Shown: one piece after another, positions 40,503 to 49,088 of the stretch
How the letters are laid out: each line of letters begins with the position of its first letter
Position numbering within the stretch: the stretch's first letter is position 1
NCBI GenBank assembly: GCA_964577375.1
Contig: CAZNYW010000011.1
Location: 1 to 64,000 of the forward strand
DNA length: 64,000 nt
Direction of reading: 5' to 3'
From: DATKUC01 sp964577375
GTDB taxonomy: Bacteria; Spirochaetota; Spirochaetia; DSM-27196; DATKUC01
Notes under the pieces: generated by a model
Told to the model about the DNA's origin: nothing
Databases searched by the model: none
What the model saw: only the letters and a program-made list of their open reading frames with translations
Translations under genes and position numbers: made by a program

Positions 40503-42355
40503 ATCTGCGCGGTATTCTTCCTGTTCCCGCCCTCATTGTGGCCGCAGCCGCCCTGGTCTCCTGTGTTTCACCCGCTTCCCGGGAGCCGTCGGTTCCTCCG
40601 CCTCCACGCGACGTGGTTGTCAGGCAGGAGCTGGATTCGCTCATTGCATCGAAGGAACCGCAAACGGTATTTCCGCGGCTTTCGTACTATGCGGCGAACA
40701 GCACGGTGATCTCCGAAAGCGAGATCGCGGCATTCTCCAGACGGGGAGTGGCGGCGGTTCTGGACGCCTTCAATACCGCGGTCAGGAAGCAGGAGTTTCG
40801 GTCGGCGGAAGGTTATCTTGCGTCGCTTGAAACACTCGGAAGCGTGAAAACCCTTCCCGGGGGTGAACGGCCGGAGCTTCAGATACCGGCTGCGGGGGAC
40901 TCCGGCAGCAAGCCCTGGACGCTCGACGACCTGCGATTCCAGCTCGCTGAGGGTTACCGGGCCTCCGGCAACGACGTTGCTGCACTGGACTCGTTTCTGC
41001 GCATATCCGACCTCGCCGCCGCAGTGAAACCGGAGAAGCTTCTCGAATACGGCAGGATCGCACGGGAACTGAACGACCGCACAGGGGCGGCCGCGATCGT
41101 CTCGGCGTTGAAGAGTGACGGAGCCGACGTGCCGTCCGATCTTGCCGCCTTCCGGGCAAGCAAGGCGACCGCGACCGAGATGCTGAAAGGGACGGTAACG
41201 ATCTGGGTGAACCGCGGAATCAAAGTTGACGGGGGAGTGGGATATCCGGACCGGGTGATCGGCAGCGGCTTTTTCATAGACCCGCGCGGCTACCTCATCA
41301 CCAACTATCACGTCATCAGCAGCGAAGTCGATCCTACCTACGAGGGATTTTCCCGCCTTTTTATCCGCCTTCCGTCGAAACCGGACGAACGGATCCCTGC
41401 GCAGGTCGTCGGCTACAGCCGCATTTTCGACATAGCGCTCATCAAGGTGGAGATCACGCCTGCCTACGTCTTCTCGTTCACCGATATTCGCAAGCTCGAC
41501 GCCGGAACGCAGGTCTACGCGATGGGCTCCCCCGGGGGGCTGGAGAACACGATCTCGTCCGGGATCATTTCCGCGACCGGCAGGCGTTTCCTGCAGATGG
41601 GCGACGCCCTGCAGGTGGACGTTTCGGTGAACCCCGGCAACAGCGGCGGCCCCCTCGTTGACGATCGAGGCGACCTCGTCGGCGTCGTCTTTGCGGGAAT
41701 CGAGCAGTTCCAGGGCGTGAACTTCGCCATTCCCTCGTTCTGGGTGAACAAGTTCCTCCCCTCGCTGTATGCCGGCGGAGAGGTAACGCACCCGTGGATT
41801 GGCGCCGCCGTCGAGGAGACAGACACGGGGCTCGAGGTCACCTACGTGGCACCGGATTCGCCGGCGGCAAAAGCTGGCATCGAGGCGCACGATGTGCTCA
41901 CGAAGATAGGGTCGACGGATGTCACGAAGGTAGGCTCGGCGCAGGACATTCTTCTCTCGGCGCCGCCGGACAGTCTGTTCCGGATAAGCTGGCTCAGGTC
42001 GGGCGTAACGCACAGCGGTTTCGTCGTTCCGGGGCCGCGGCCATTCAGTCCGGTGGAAGACGCTCTCAAGAGCGAAGCCCCGGCGCAGCTTTTTCCTGTG
42101 CTTTTCGGAATGGAGGTCGCCTCAACATCCTCTTACCCGTGGCAGCATGACTTTGTGATTCGACACATCTATCCCGGCTCAGCGGCCGACGAAACCGGTC
42201 TCTCCGTTCAGGATCCGCTGACTGTGGCGGGCTGGCAGCTGGAAAAGGACAAGCATGTGGCTGTGCTCCAGATCATCGTCCGCAAGCGAAAGGCCGGATT
42301 CCTCCAGAAGGCGATTCAACTGGCAGCCTATACGCAAGTGCCAAATTTTATATAA
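40499..42355 (+). CDS. HtrA/DegP-like serine protease, probable lipoprotein, with PDZ domain
   Basis: This 618-residue protein starts at TTG 40499, overlapping the upstream stop, with GGGGGGAAGG before it. A signal sequence ends in a lipobox, ALVSC. After a helical region of about 200 residues comes a trypsin-like domain with a complete triad: His 271 (LITNYHV), Asp 311 (FDIALIKVE) and Ser 382 (NPGNSGGPL). A PDZ domain follows from about residue 425 (HPWIGAAVEETDTGLEVTYV), with a further PDZ-like region near the C-terminus. It probably does protein quality control at the envelope together with the lipoprotein upstream. The in-frame extension upstream to 40343 lies in the other gene and is rejected. 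Confidence 0.88.
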   Translation: MNLRGILPVPALIVAAAALVSCVSPASREPSVPPPPRDVVVRQELDSLIASKEPQTVFPRLSYYAANSTVISESEIAAFSRRGVAAVLDAFNTAVRKQEFRSAEGYLASLETLGSVKTLPGGERPELQIPAAGDSGSKPWTLDDLRFQLAEGYRASGNDVAALDSFLRISDLAAAVKPEKLLEYGRIARELNDRTGAAAIVSALKSDGADVPSDLAAFRASKATATEMLKGTVTIWVNRGIKVDGGVGYPDRVIGSGFFIDPRGYLITNYHVISSEVDPTYEGFSRLFIRLPSKPDERIPAQVVGYSRIFDIALIKVEITPAYVFSFTDIRKLDAGTQVYAMGSPGGLENTISSGIISATGRRFLQMGDALQVDVSVNPGNSGGPLVDDRGDLVGVVFAGIEQFQGVNFAIPSFWVNKFLPSLYAGGEVTHPWIGAAVEETDTGLEVTYVAPDSPAAKAGIEAHDVLTKIGSTDVTKVGSAQDILLSAPPDSLFRISWLRSGVTHSGFVVPGPRPFSPVEDALKSEAPAQLFPVLFGMEVASTSSYPWQHDFVIRHIYPGSAADETGLSVQDPLTVAGWQLEKDKHVAVLQIIVRKRKAGFLQKAIQLAAYTQVPNFI

Positions 42356-42463
42356 ACAGCAAAAACTCTATTACGTTAATTGCCACGTTATCTTATGTTT
42401 ACTCCAAGGAATGGCCGTGCGTTTCGGCGTACAGCGAAACAATCTACTTCTTGTGGAGGAATT

Positions 42464-42739
42464 ATGTCCGATTCGCCAAAAGTTATACACCTTCGGGGTA
42501 ATCTGACTGTGGACCGTGCCACGGCGCTGAAGGACGAGATGGCAAAATCGGCGGTTCGCGGTGGGGATTTGACGTTGGATTTCAGTCAGGCAGCCACAAT
42601 TGATCTCTCGTTTGTTCAGTTGATCTATGCGACAAGCCGGAAGGTCCACGCTGCCGGTGGCAAGCTGCGGTTTGCCGGGGATCTTTCAGCAGAAATAGGA
42701 CAGACGCTTGCCGTGGGGGGGCTGTCGGATCGCTCCTGA
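42464..42739 (+). CDS. STAS-domain protein (anti-sigma-factor-antagonist type)
   Basis: This 91-residue protein is a single STAS domain. The strand VIHLRGNLTVDRATALKDEM is followed by LTLDFSQAATIDLSFVQLIY, where the usual phosphorylated serine position reads DLS, and a final GGKLRFAGDLS helix-strand. ATG 42464 follows GGAGG. Such proteins either switch sigma-factor partners or belong to chemosensory operons next to CheA. Here an Hpt protein and a hybrid kinase follow, so a signalling role is likely but the partner is not visible. Confidence 0.87.
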   Translation: MSDSPKVIHLRGNLTVDRATALKDEMAKSAVRGGDLTLDFSQAATIDLSFVQLIYATSRKVHAAGGKLRFAGDLSAEIGQTLAVGGLSDRS

Positions 42740-42819
42740 CGCTGCGGCGGGCCTGTCGAAGGTGCTTTTCGATCTGCCGCCGGCTCCTGCCAGGTCGCGG
42801 GAAGGACGAGGGTAGTGCC

Positions 42820-43158
42820 ATGATGGAGAAATTCAAGGATAACTTCCCGGAAGAGGCGTACGAGCTTCTGAATTCTCTCGAGAGCTCGCTGCTCGCGCTG
42901 GAAGATGATCCCGCGGATGAGGAGCAGATTTCTGCTGTATTCAGGTCGATGCATACCATCAAGGGATCGGCCGCGATGTTCGGGTTCGATCAAATATCGA
43001 CCTTCACGCACGAGGTTGAGTCGGTGCTTGAGCTCGTACGTTCGGGAGAGGTCCGGTTCGACGAGAGGCTGACAAGTCTGACTCTGCGTACGTGGGACTG
43101 CGCGAGACATTCAGGGTCGCGTGTGATCCGCCGGCGGAGGCTGTGGGAAATCTTCTGA
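42820..43158 (+). CDS. Hpt-domain (CheA N-terminal type) protein, probably frameshifted
   Basis: The first 85 residues form a clear histidine phosphotransfer domain of the CheA type: FPEEAYELLNSLESSLLALE, VFRSMHTIKGSAAMFGF with phospho-acceptor His 45, and FTHEVESVLELVRSG. After LTSLTLRTWDC the frame runs into an arginine-rich nonsense tail and stops at 43158. A one-base insertion near 43104-43108 would join it to the open frame that continues to 43643. No CheA dimerisation, kinase or CheW-like domain follows in any frame, so even a repaired gene would be an Hpt protein with a long tail. Confidence 0.75.
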   Translation: MMEKFKDNFPEEAYELLNSLESSLLALEDDPADEEQISAVFRSMHTIKGSAAMFGFDQISTFTHEVESVLELVRSGEVRFDERLTSLTLRTWDCARHSGSRVIRRRRLWEIF

Positions 43159-43643
43159 GCCGATACCTGTGGACAGAAGACCCGCCTGGTTTCGATGGCC
43201 CAACTCCCACCGTGGATGAGCTGCTCCGGAGCGGGCAGCCCGGTCTTCCCGTCCGCTGCATCGCTGCCGTCGAGGACGGTGCCGTACGTTTTCCCGCCGA
43301 GATTCGCGTTTTCTCATCCGCTCCGCAGCAGAGCGAGGCTTGGGCCCGAGCCGAGTCGGCGGCGGCGACATCGGGCACTGTACCTGACGAATCCGAACCG
43401 GCAGGTTCCGTTGCGGCGGTTGTCGCGATGCGGGACAGCTCAGACTCATTCCGCGCCGCTAAGAGCCAGTCAGCTCCGATCCCGTTCGTCGAGCGGTCTG
43501 ACGATGGGATAGTCCGTGTGACAGGCGAGTACTCGCCTAGACCCGTGTCCGACACTGGGTCGTTGATTCCCGGCGGAAATTCAGTAGAATGGTTACGGAG
43601 ACTGAGGGGGAATCCGTGCCCGCAGCCAGAATACTCATCGTAG
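43107..43643 (+). pseudogene. Out-of-frame continuation of the Hpt-domain gene
   Basis: An open frame without a ribosome-binding site picks up after the presumed frameshift (RETFRVACDPPAEAVGNLL) and runs to 43643. It has an acidic and Ser/Ala-rich linker typical of the region after Hpt domains. It is in the -1 frame relative to the Hpt start at 42820. It overlaps the start of the hybrid kinase gene. It may be the true C-terminus, separated by a mutation or a sequencing error. Confidence 0.5.
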
Positions 43644-45535
43644 AAGACGAACAGATAGTCGCTCTGGATATCAAGATGCATCTCCAGAAGTACGGCTACG
43701 CTGTGCCTGCAACCTTTGCCTCCGCCGAGGACGCGCTGCGCGAGATGCCGGAGATCGAACCGGACCTCGTCCTGATGGATATAAAACTGCAGGGCGATAT
43801 GGACGGACTCGAGGCTGCCTCGCAGATCAAGTCTGACTTCGGCATTCCTGTCATCCTTCTTACGGCGAACGCGGATGAGAGCACGATTCAACGCGCAAAA
43901 TTTACGCAGCCTTTCGCCTACATCATCAAACCCTTCGAGGAACGCGAGCTCCGGACTGCCATAGTACTGTCACTCTACAGGCACGAGATGGAGCAGAAGC
44001 TGATCTACCGCGAGCGCCTCTTCTCGACAACACTGCGGAGTATCGGCGAGGCGGTGGTTGTTGCCGACACGTCCGGCGATATTGAATTCATGAATCCGGT
44101 CGCGGAGGAGTTCTGCGGAATCAAACTGGAAGAGGCGGTCGGGAAGAGATTCGATTCGATCTTCGCCTTCGAAAACGGTGACGGCGGCGACTTTGGCGCG
44201 AAACCGCGACGTGCCGAATTCGTCGGAGCCGCAGGAAGCCGTGTGCCGGTGGAGATGCGGCGATCACCGCTCGTCAATGAAAAGGGGCTGACCACAGGGG
44301 CCGTCTGGGTAATAAGCGACATAACTGCCAGGGTGGACAGCGAGCGCGCCCTGCGCGAGAGCGAGGAGCAGCTTCGTCATGCCCAGAAGATGGAGGCGGT
44401 GGGAAGACTTTCGGGAGGAATTGCCCACGACTTCAACAATCTGCTCACAATCATCATGGGGTACTCCAAGCTGCTCAGAGAGGGGCTTCAGGACGAGGCC
44501 GACCTCCGGCTGACCGAGCTGCAGAGCGATGTGGAAGGGATTCTCAAGGCCGCCACGAAGTCGGCGAATCTCACACGTCAGCTTCTCGCCTTCAGTCGCC
44601 ATCAGGTGCTTCAGCCGAAGGTGATAAGCCTGAACCGCATAGTCGGCGACGTCGAGAAAATGATACGCCGGGTGATGACCGAGAGCATCGTTATGCAGGT
44701 GCACCTGGACGAAACCCCGTGCAGTATCTATGTCGATCAGGGGCAGATGGAGCAGGTACTTCTCAATCTCACAGTAAACGCAAAGGATGCCATGCCGGAC
44801 GGCGGAACGCTGTCGATCCGGACCTCGCTGGAGAGTCTCAGCATCCGGCGGCCGATTCAGAACGGGATGATCGAGCCGGGCGATTATGCGGTTCTCCGTG
44901 TACAGGACACCGGAACCGGTATTCCCCCCGAAATCGTGCACCGCATCTTCGACCCCTTTTTTACGACGAAGGAGGTCGGAAGGGGTACGGGCCTGGGGCT
45001 TTCCACAGTTTACGGAATCATCACCCAGTCGGGCGGATACATCGATGTCGAAAGTCTTCCCGGGAAGGGCACCTCCTTCTGCATCTTCCTGCCGTTGAAT
45101 ACCGGGGGAGAGACAGATGCCGAGGCTTCACCTTCGCAAGAGAGCCAGTACTTCGGAAGCGAGACCGTTCTGGTTGTCGAAGATGAGCAGCCGGTACGCG
45201 AGCTGCTGTGCCGCGTGCTCGAAGGACATGGCTACGCAGTGGTGGTCGCCCAGAATCCAGGCGAAGCGCTTCTTATCAGCGAGAAGAGCGGCCGCGAGTT
45301 CGACCTTGTTGTGACCGATGTCGTAATGCCTCACCTGAGCGGTCACAAACTGGCGGAACGGCTGAGGAGCGCGGAGCCGCGGCTGCCCATCCTGCTCATT
45401 TCCGGTCATCCCGAAGAGCTGGTGCTCGATCCGAACGTGGCGAAAGCCGGATACGGCTTTCTTCAGAAACCCTTCGATCCGGAGCAGCTGCTGAAGAAGG
45501 TTCGGGAGCTCCTTGACGGCGCCGCAAAACGGTGA
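43616..45535 (+). CDS. Hybrid histidine kinase REC-PAS-HisKA-HATPase-REC
   Basis: This 639-residue soluble protein has a receiver domain at each end. The N-terminal receiver (ILIVEDEQIVALDIKMHLQK) has acceptor Asp 55 in LVLMDIKL. A PAS domain follows (about 135-250), then HisKA with GGIAHDFNNLL (His 271). The ATPase has NAKDAMPDGG, DTGTGIPPE and GTGLGLSTVYGI. The C-terminal receiver has Asp 568 in LVVTDVVMP. No membrane helix is present, so the input is cytoplasmic. GTG 43616 is chosen because AGGGGG lies just upstream. ATG 43589 is an alternative. It may exchange phosphate with the Hpt protein next door. Confidence 0.9.
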   Translation: MPAARILIVEDEQIVALDIKMHLQKYGYAVPATFASAEDALREMPEIEPDLVLMDIKLQGDMDGLEAASQIKSDFGIPVILLTANADESTIQRAKFTQPFAYIIKPFEERELRTAIVLSLYRHEMEQKLIYRERLFSTTLRSIGEAVVVADTSGDIEFMNPVAEEFCGIKLEEAVGKRFDSIFAFENGDGGDFGAKPRRAEFVGAAGSRVPVEMRRSPLVNEKGLTTGAVWVISDITARVDSERALRESEEQLRHAQKMEAVGRLSGGIAHDFNNLLTIIMGYSKLLREGLQDEADLRLTELQSDVEGILKAATKSANLTRQLLAFSRHQVLQPKVISLNRIVGDVEKMIRRVMTESIVMQVHLDETPCSIYVDQGQMEQVLLNLTVNAKDAMPDGGTLSIRTSLESLSIRRPIQNGMIEPGDYAVLRVQDTGTGIPPEIVHRIFDPFFTTKEVGRGTGLGLSTVYGIITQSGGYIDVESLPGKGTSFCIFLPLNTGGETDAEASPSQESQYFGSETVLVVEDEQPVRELLCRVLEGHGYAVVVAQNPGEALLISEKSGREFDLVVTDVVMPHLSGHKLAERLRSAEPRLPILLISGHPEELVLDPNVAKAGYGFLQKPFDPEQLLKKVRELLDGAAKR

Positions 45536-45586
45536 TGTGCCGCTGACTGACGAAAGGACCGCGCGTCACGTCGGATTGCCGCTTTA

Positions 45587-45615
45587 TTGCCCACAACCGT
45601 ATATTTCGATATAGT
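45587..45615 (+). promoter_or_regulatory. Sigma-70 promoter candidate for lepA
   Basis: TTGCCC at 45587-45592 and TATAGT at 45610-45615 are separated by 17 bases, placing the start about ten bases before the lepA ATG at 45631. Confidence 0.55.
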
Positions 45616-45630
45616 TAGCCAACCGCAATT

Positions 45631-47436
45631 ATGAAGCAAACCAACATACGAAACTTCTGCATCATCGCACACATCGACCACGGCAAGTCGACGCTTGCCG
45701 ACAGGTTTATTCAGAAAAGCCATATCATCGAAGACCGCGAATTCAAAGAGCAGATGCTCGACAGCATGGACATCGAGCGTGAACGGGGAATTACCATCAA
45801 GTCGCAGGCAGTGGCAATGCCCTACACGGCGGCGGACGGTCAGATCTGCCAGCTCAACCTCGTTGACACGCCGGGACACGTCGATTTCTCCTATGAGGTC
45901 TCACGGGCGATATCGGCGTGCGAAGGGGCGCTGCTTCTGATCGACGCGACGCAGGGTGTCGAGGCTCAGACTCTGTCGAACATGTACCTCGCGATGGAGC
46001 ACAACCTCGAGATCATACCGGTGATCAACAAGATCGACCTTCCGGGAGCGGACATCGACACGGTGCTTCACCAGATCAATCACGATCTTGGGCTCGATCC
46101 CGACGGTGCGATGCTCGTTTCGGCGAAGCTCGGCACGGGGGTCGACGAGTTGCTGGAGGCGATCGTGCGCCGTATTCCCGGCCCCTCCGGTGACTCCGAA
46201 AGTCCGCTCAAGGCGCTCATCTTCGATTCTGAGTACGATGCATACCGTGGTGTGATTGTTCACATTCGCGTATTCGACGGAACGCTCCGGAAGGGGCAGA
46301 CCGTTCGTCTGTGGTCGGGCGGCACCGTCCATGAGGTGGAGGAGGTCGGACACTTCCGGATCACGCTTCAGGAGTCGGCGGAGATGGCCGCCGGAGACGT
46401 CGGATACCTCTTTGCCGGGATCAAGAACATTGCCGACATTCGGGTCGGCGACACCATTACCGATGACCGAAAGCCCTGCGACGCCCCGCTGCCCGGGTAC
46501 CGCGAGGTGAAACCCTTCGTCTTCTCCTCGATCTATCCCGTGGATGCGAACGACTACGACGAGCTGGTGAAGGCGATGGAGAAGCTGAAGCTCAACGACG
46601 CGTCGCTGGTCTACGAGAAGGACTCCTCTGCGGCGCTCGGCTTCGGTTTCAGGTGCGGATTCCTCGGCCTCCTCCACCTGGAGGTGGTACAGGAGCGCAT
46701 CGAACGGGAGTTCGGGCTTTCGATCGTCTTCACCGCTCCTTCGGTAAGGTATTATGTGCGGATGAATGGCGGCGAAGAGCTCTACATCGACAACCCGCAG
46801 AATTTCCCCGAAACCGCACAGATTGCCGAGACAAAGGAGCCATTCATCAGGGCGTCCATCATGTCTCCGACCGATTACCTGGGAAATGTCATGTCGCTCG
46901 CAATGGAGAAGCGTGCGGTACAGAAAGACATGATCTACCTGGACCAGAAGCGCGTCGAGATCGTGTACGAGATGCCGCTTTCGGAGGTTCTCTACGATTT
47001 CTACGATCGGCTCAAGTCGGTGAGCCGCGGGTATGCCTCCTTCGACTACGAGGTCAAAGGGTATCAGGAGACGGATCTGGTTCGTCTCGATATTCTTCTC
47101 AACGGGAAGCCCGTGGATGCCCTGTCTCAGCTTGTCTTTCGGCCCAACGCGCAGCAACGTGCCAGGGTCATCTGCAAGCGGCTGCGCGACGAGATTCCGC
47201 GTCATCAGTTCAAGATTCCTATTCAGGGAGCGATTGGAAGTCAGATCATCGCGCGCGAGACGATAGCGCCGGTGCGCAAGGACGTGACGGCGAAGTGCTA
47301 CGGTGGAGACATCACCCGCAAGCGCAAGCTGCTCGAGAAGCAGAAAGAGGGAAAGAAGCGGCTCAAGATGGTAGGCAACGTCGAGCTTCCTCAGACGGCG
47401 TTCCTGACGGTTCTGAAGACTACCGAAGAGGACTGA
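45631..47436 (+). CDS. lepA: Elongation factor 4 (LepA)
   Basis: This 601-residue translational GTPase has P-loop HIDHGKSTLADRF, DTPGHVDF, NKIDLPGAD and the LepA-specific C-terminal domain with PIQGAIGSQIIARETIAPVR and KDVTAKCYGGDITRKRKLLE, ending in a lysine-rich segment. It can move mistranslocated ribosomes backwards and helps in ionic or acid stress. The start ATG has no strong ribosome-binding site and the promoter lies very close, so the leader is short. It ends tail to tail with the DUF115-like gene, overlapping by 17 bases. Confidence 0.97.
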   Translation: MKQTNIRNFCIIAHIDHGKSTLADRFIQKSHIIEDREFKEQMLDSMDIERERGITIKSQAVAMPYTAADGQICQLNLVDTPGHVDFSYEVSRAISACEGALLLIDATQGVEAQTLSNMYLAMEHNLEIIPVINKIDLPGADIDTVLHQINHDLGLDPDGAMLVSAKLGTGVDELLEAIVRRIPGPSGDSESPLKALIFDSEYDAYRGVIVHIRVFDGTLRKGQTVRLWSGGTVHEVEEVGHFRITLQESAEMAAGDVGYLFAGIKNIADIRVGDTITDDRKPCDAPLPGYREVKPFVFSSIYPVDANDYDELVKAMEKLKLNDASLVYEKDSSAALGFGFRCGFLGLLHLEVVQERIEREFGLSIVFTAPSVRYYVRMNGGEELYIDNPQNFPETAQIAETKEPFIRASIMSPTDYLGNVMSLAMEKRAVQKDMIYLDQKRVEIVYEMPLSEVLYDFYDRLKSVSRGYASFDYEVKGYQETDLVRLDILLNGKPVDALSQLVFRPNAQQRARVICKRLRDEIPRHQFKIPIQGAIGSQIIARETIAPVRKDVTAKCYGGDITRKRKLLEKQKEGKKRLKMVGNVELPQTAFLTVLKTTEED

Positions 47437-49078
47437 GCGCCTGCCGGGTCTTTCGCAGATATCCGTAGACATTTCCAAGCAGCCGGCGAAGAAATGCAGG
47501 GCTGTCGACAGGACCCGATTCTGAATCGGGAAAATCGAAATAGAGGTAGTCTGCCCCCTCGATCTCGGGCAGGAGTAGATTCCAGCTCTCCTCCCTTGCC
47601 GCAGCATCGGTCGTGTTCAGATGAGAGGTGACTTGTTGGCCCAGTCTCTCGAGCCGAGCTTCCTCCACTTCCAGAAACTGACGCGCGGCCGCGCTGTCGG
47701 GTATCCGAAGCGTGGAGTCCGATTCACGCCCCGGCCCCCGGCCCCGACCGCTTTCTTCGCGAAGAATCGCCTCAAATCGCTCCGGCCTCGCAACGACGGC
47801 GGCACCAAGGTCCACTCCCGGATCGCCGAGCACCTGGATGCGGCCATCCTGCTCAATGAGTGAGGACAGGTCCCGAGCGTAGGACAGGAGGACCGTATCG
47901 GTGACGAAACCCTCACGCCTGAGCATGGCGGAGGAGAGGCGTCGCCGACCGATGGAGGAGGCGAAGAGCAGGTCTCCGGTAAGTCGCGTTGCGGAACGAA
48001 GCTGGAGGTTGTGGGTCGCGGTGCCGCGGGCGTGCGGCTTGCCGGGACGGTAGGAAAAGTCGAGACCTGCGAGAAGGAGAAGACCGTCGCTAAGACGTCG
48101 CGCAAGGTGCACCGCCGCGACCCCGACCGACCCGAGGGGCGGAATCACCGCTCCTGCGAGGCGCCGTTCTTCGATCTCGTCCACTATCCGGCATTCCGAA
48201 AAACGGGAAAGGAAAATCGAGCGACTGCCGCAGGCAGGCAGCCGGAGCGGAGCCGGGCTTCCGGAGAGATCGGCCAAAAGGTGAAGCTTGCAGCCATCGC
48301 CCAGAGGCACGAAGTCCTGGAGATTCGCCCACTGTGCCTCAACCGTCACGGCAAGGTCGGCCTCTATGCCCGACTGAAAGAGTGCCGGAAGCGCCGTATC
48401 CACGGCGATCAGGAAAAACCGGCTTCTAAGCCTCCGAAGCCAGGGCAGCACCGCCTCGAGCGATTCTCCGGCTCCCGCGACCACGATGGGACTATCGGGG
48501 TGCGGCGGCGACGTGATCTCCATCCCCAATGCGATCTGGCCGATATTTGCGAGGAGATTACGGACCCAGAGACGCCCGAAGAAGGCGCCCGTCAGGCGGT
48601 TCTGCCAGTGCACGCGTATCTCGCGGTCGAGCGCTTCGGTCAGCATCCGGTAGCGGCCGCTGTTCATCGAGTAACCGGCGTTCAGCGGCGCGATGATGAG
48701 TCGGCGGAAACGCCCGATCCGGAGCCGCTCATGCACGAAAGCGGTAATCTGTTCAGCCGAATCGGTCCGAATGAACTGGATCCGCGGGTCCTCGCGCAGA
48801 TTGGACGGCAGGTTGTCGAGTGTGACCGCCATGAGGGCTTCGTCGGTTTCCACGCAGAGCAGCCGTGAGCTCTCCGGCAGTCGCGCGGCGAGACTATCTA
48901 TCCCGTAGCAGAGCAGGGGACAGGGGACGAAAACGAGACTCTGCGGCTGCAGTTCCACCAGAGAGGCCCGCCTCCGGGCCGCCGCCTGCGGCCCGGAAGG
49001 TGAGTAGAGGTTTCTTCCGCGGTAGTAAACCTGTGTACCCCCGTCCTCGATGGTGAGACGGGGGAGTTCACGGTCCAT
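47420..49078 (-). CDS. DUF115 / MptE-like (Maf-type) protein
   Basis: This 552-residue protein has the conserved core of the DUF115 family (6-hydroxymethylpterin pyrophosphokinase MptE-like). After a Rossmann-like N-terminal part comes IVVAGAGESLEAVLPWLRRL with the glycine-rich motif, then FFLIAVDTALPALFQSGIEA, DLAVTVEAQ, PPLGSVGVAAVHLARRL and LLLAGLDFSYRPGKPHARGT. Relatives in flagellated bacteria (Maf) transfer nonulosonic acid sugars to flagellin, and others are uncharacterised. It begins ten bases after the stop of the PpiD-like gene, in the same direction. The link to flagellin is only by analogy. Confidence 0.85.
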   Translation of the reverse strand: MDRELPRLTIEDGGTQVYYRGRNLYSPSGPQAAARRRASLVELQPQSLVFVPCPLLCYGIDSLAARLPESSRLLCVETDEALMAVTLDNLPSNLREDPRIQFIRTDSAEQITAFVHERLRIGRFRRLIIAPLNAGYSMNSGRYRMLTEALDREIRVHWQNRLTGAFFGRLWVRNLLANIGQIALGMEITSPPHPDSPIVVAGAGESLEAVLPWLRRLRSRFFLIAVDTALPALFQSGIEADLAVTVEAQWANLQDFVPLGDGCKLHLLADLSGSPAPLRLPACGSRSIFLSRFSECRIVDEIEERRLAGAVIPPLGSVGVAAVHLARRLSDGLLLLAGLDFSYRPGKPHARGTATHNLQLRSATRLTGDLLFASSIGRRRLSSAMLRREGFVTDTVLLSYARDLSSLIEQDGRIQVLGDPGVDLGAAVVARPERFEAILREESGRGRGPGRESDSTLRIPDSAAARQFLEVEEARLERLGQQVTSHLNTTDAAAREESWNLLLPEIEGADYLYFDFPDSESGPVDSPAFLRRLLGNVYGYLRKTRQALSPLR

Positions 49079-49088
49079 CAGCCTGCCA

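Noticed and set aside
48011..48868. A 285-codon plus-strand frame opposite the DUF115-like gene
   Set aside because: It has a charged, low-complexity composition, no ribosome-binding site and lies opposite a clear gene.
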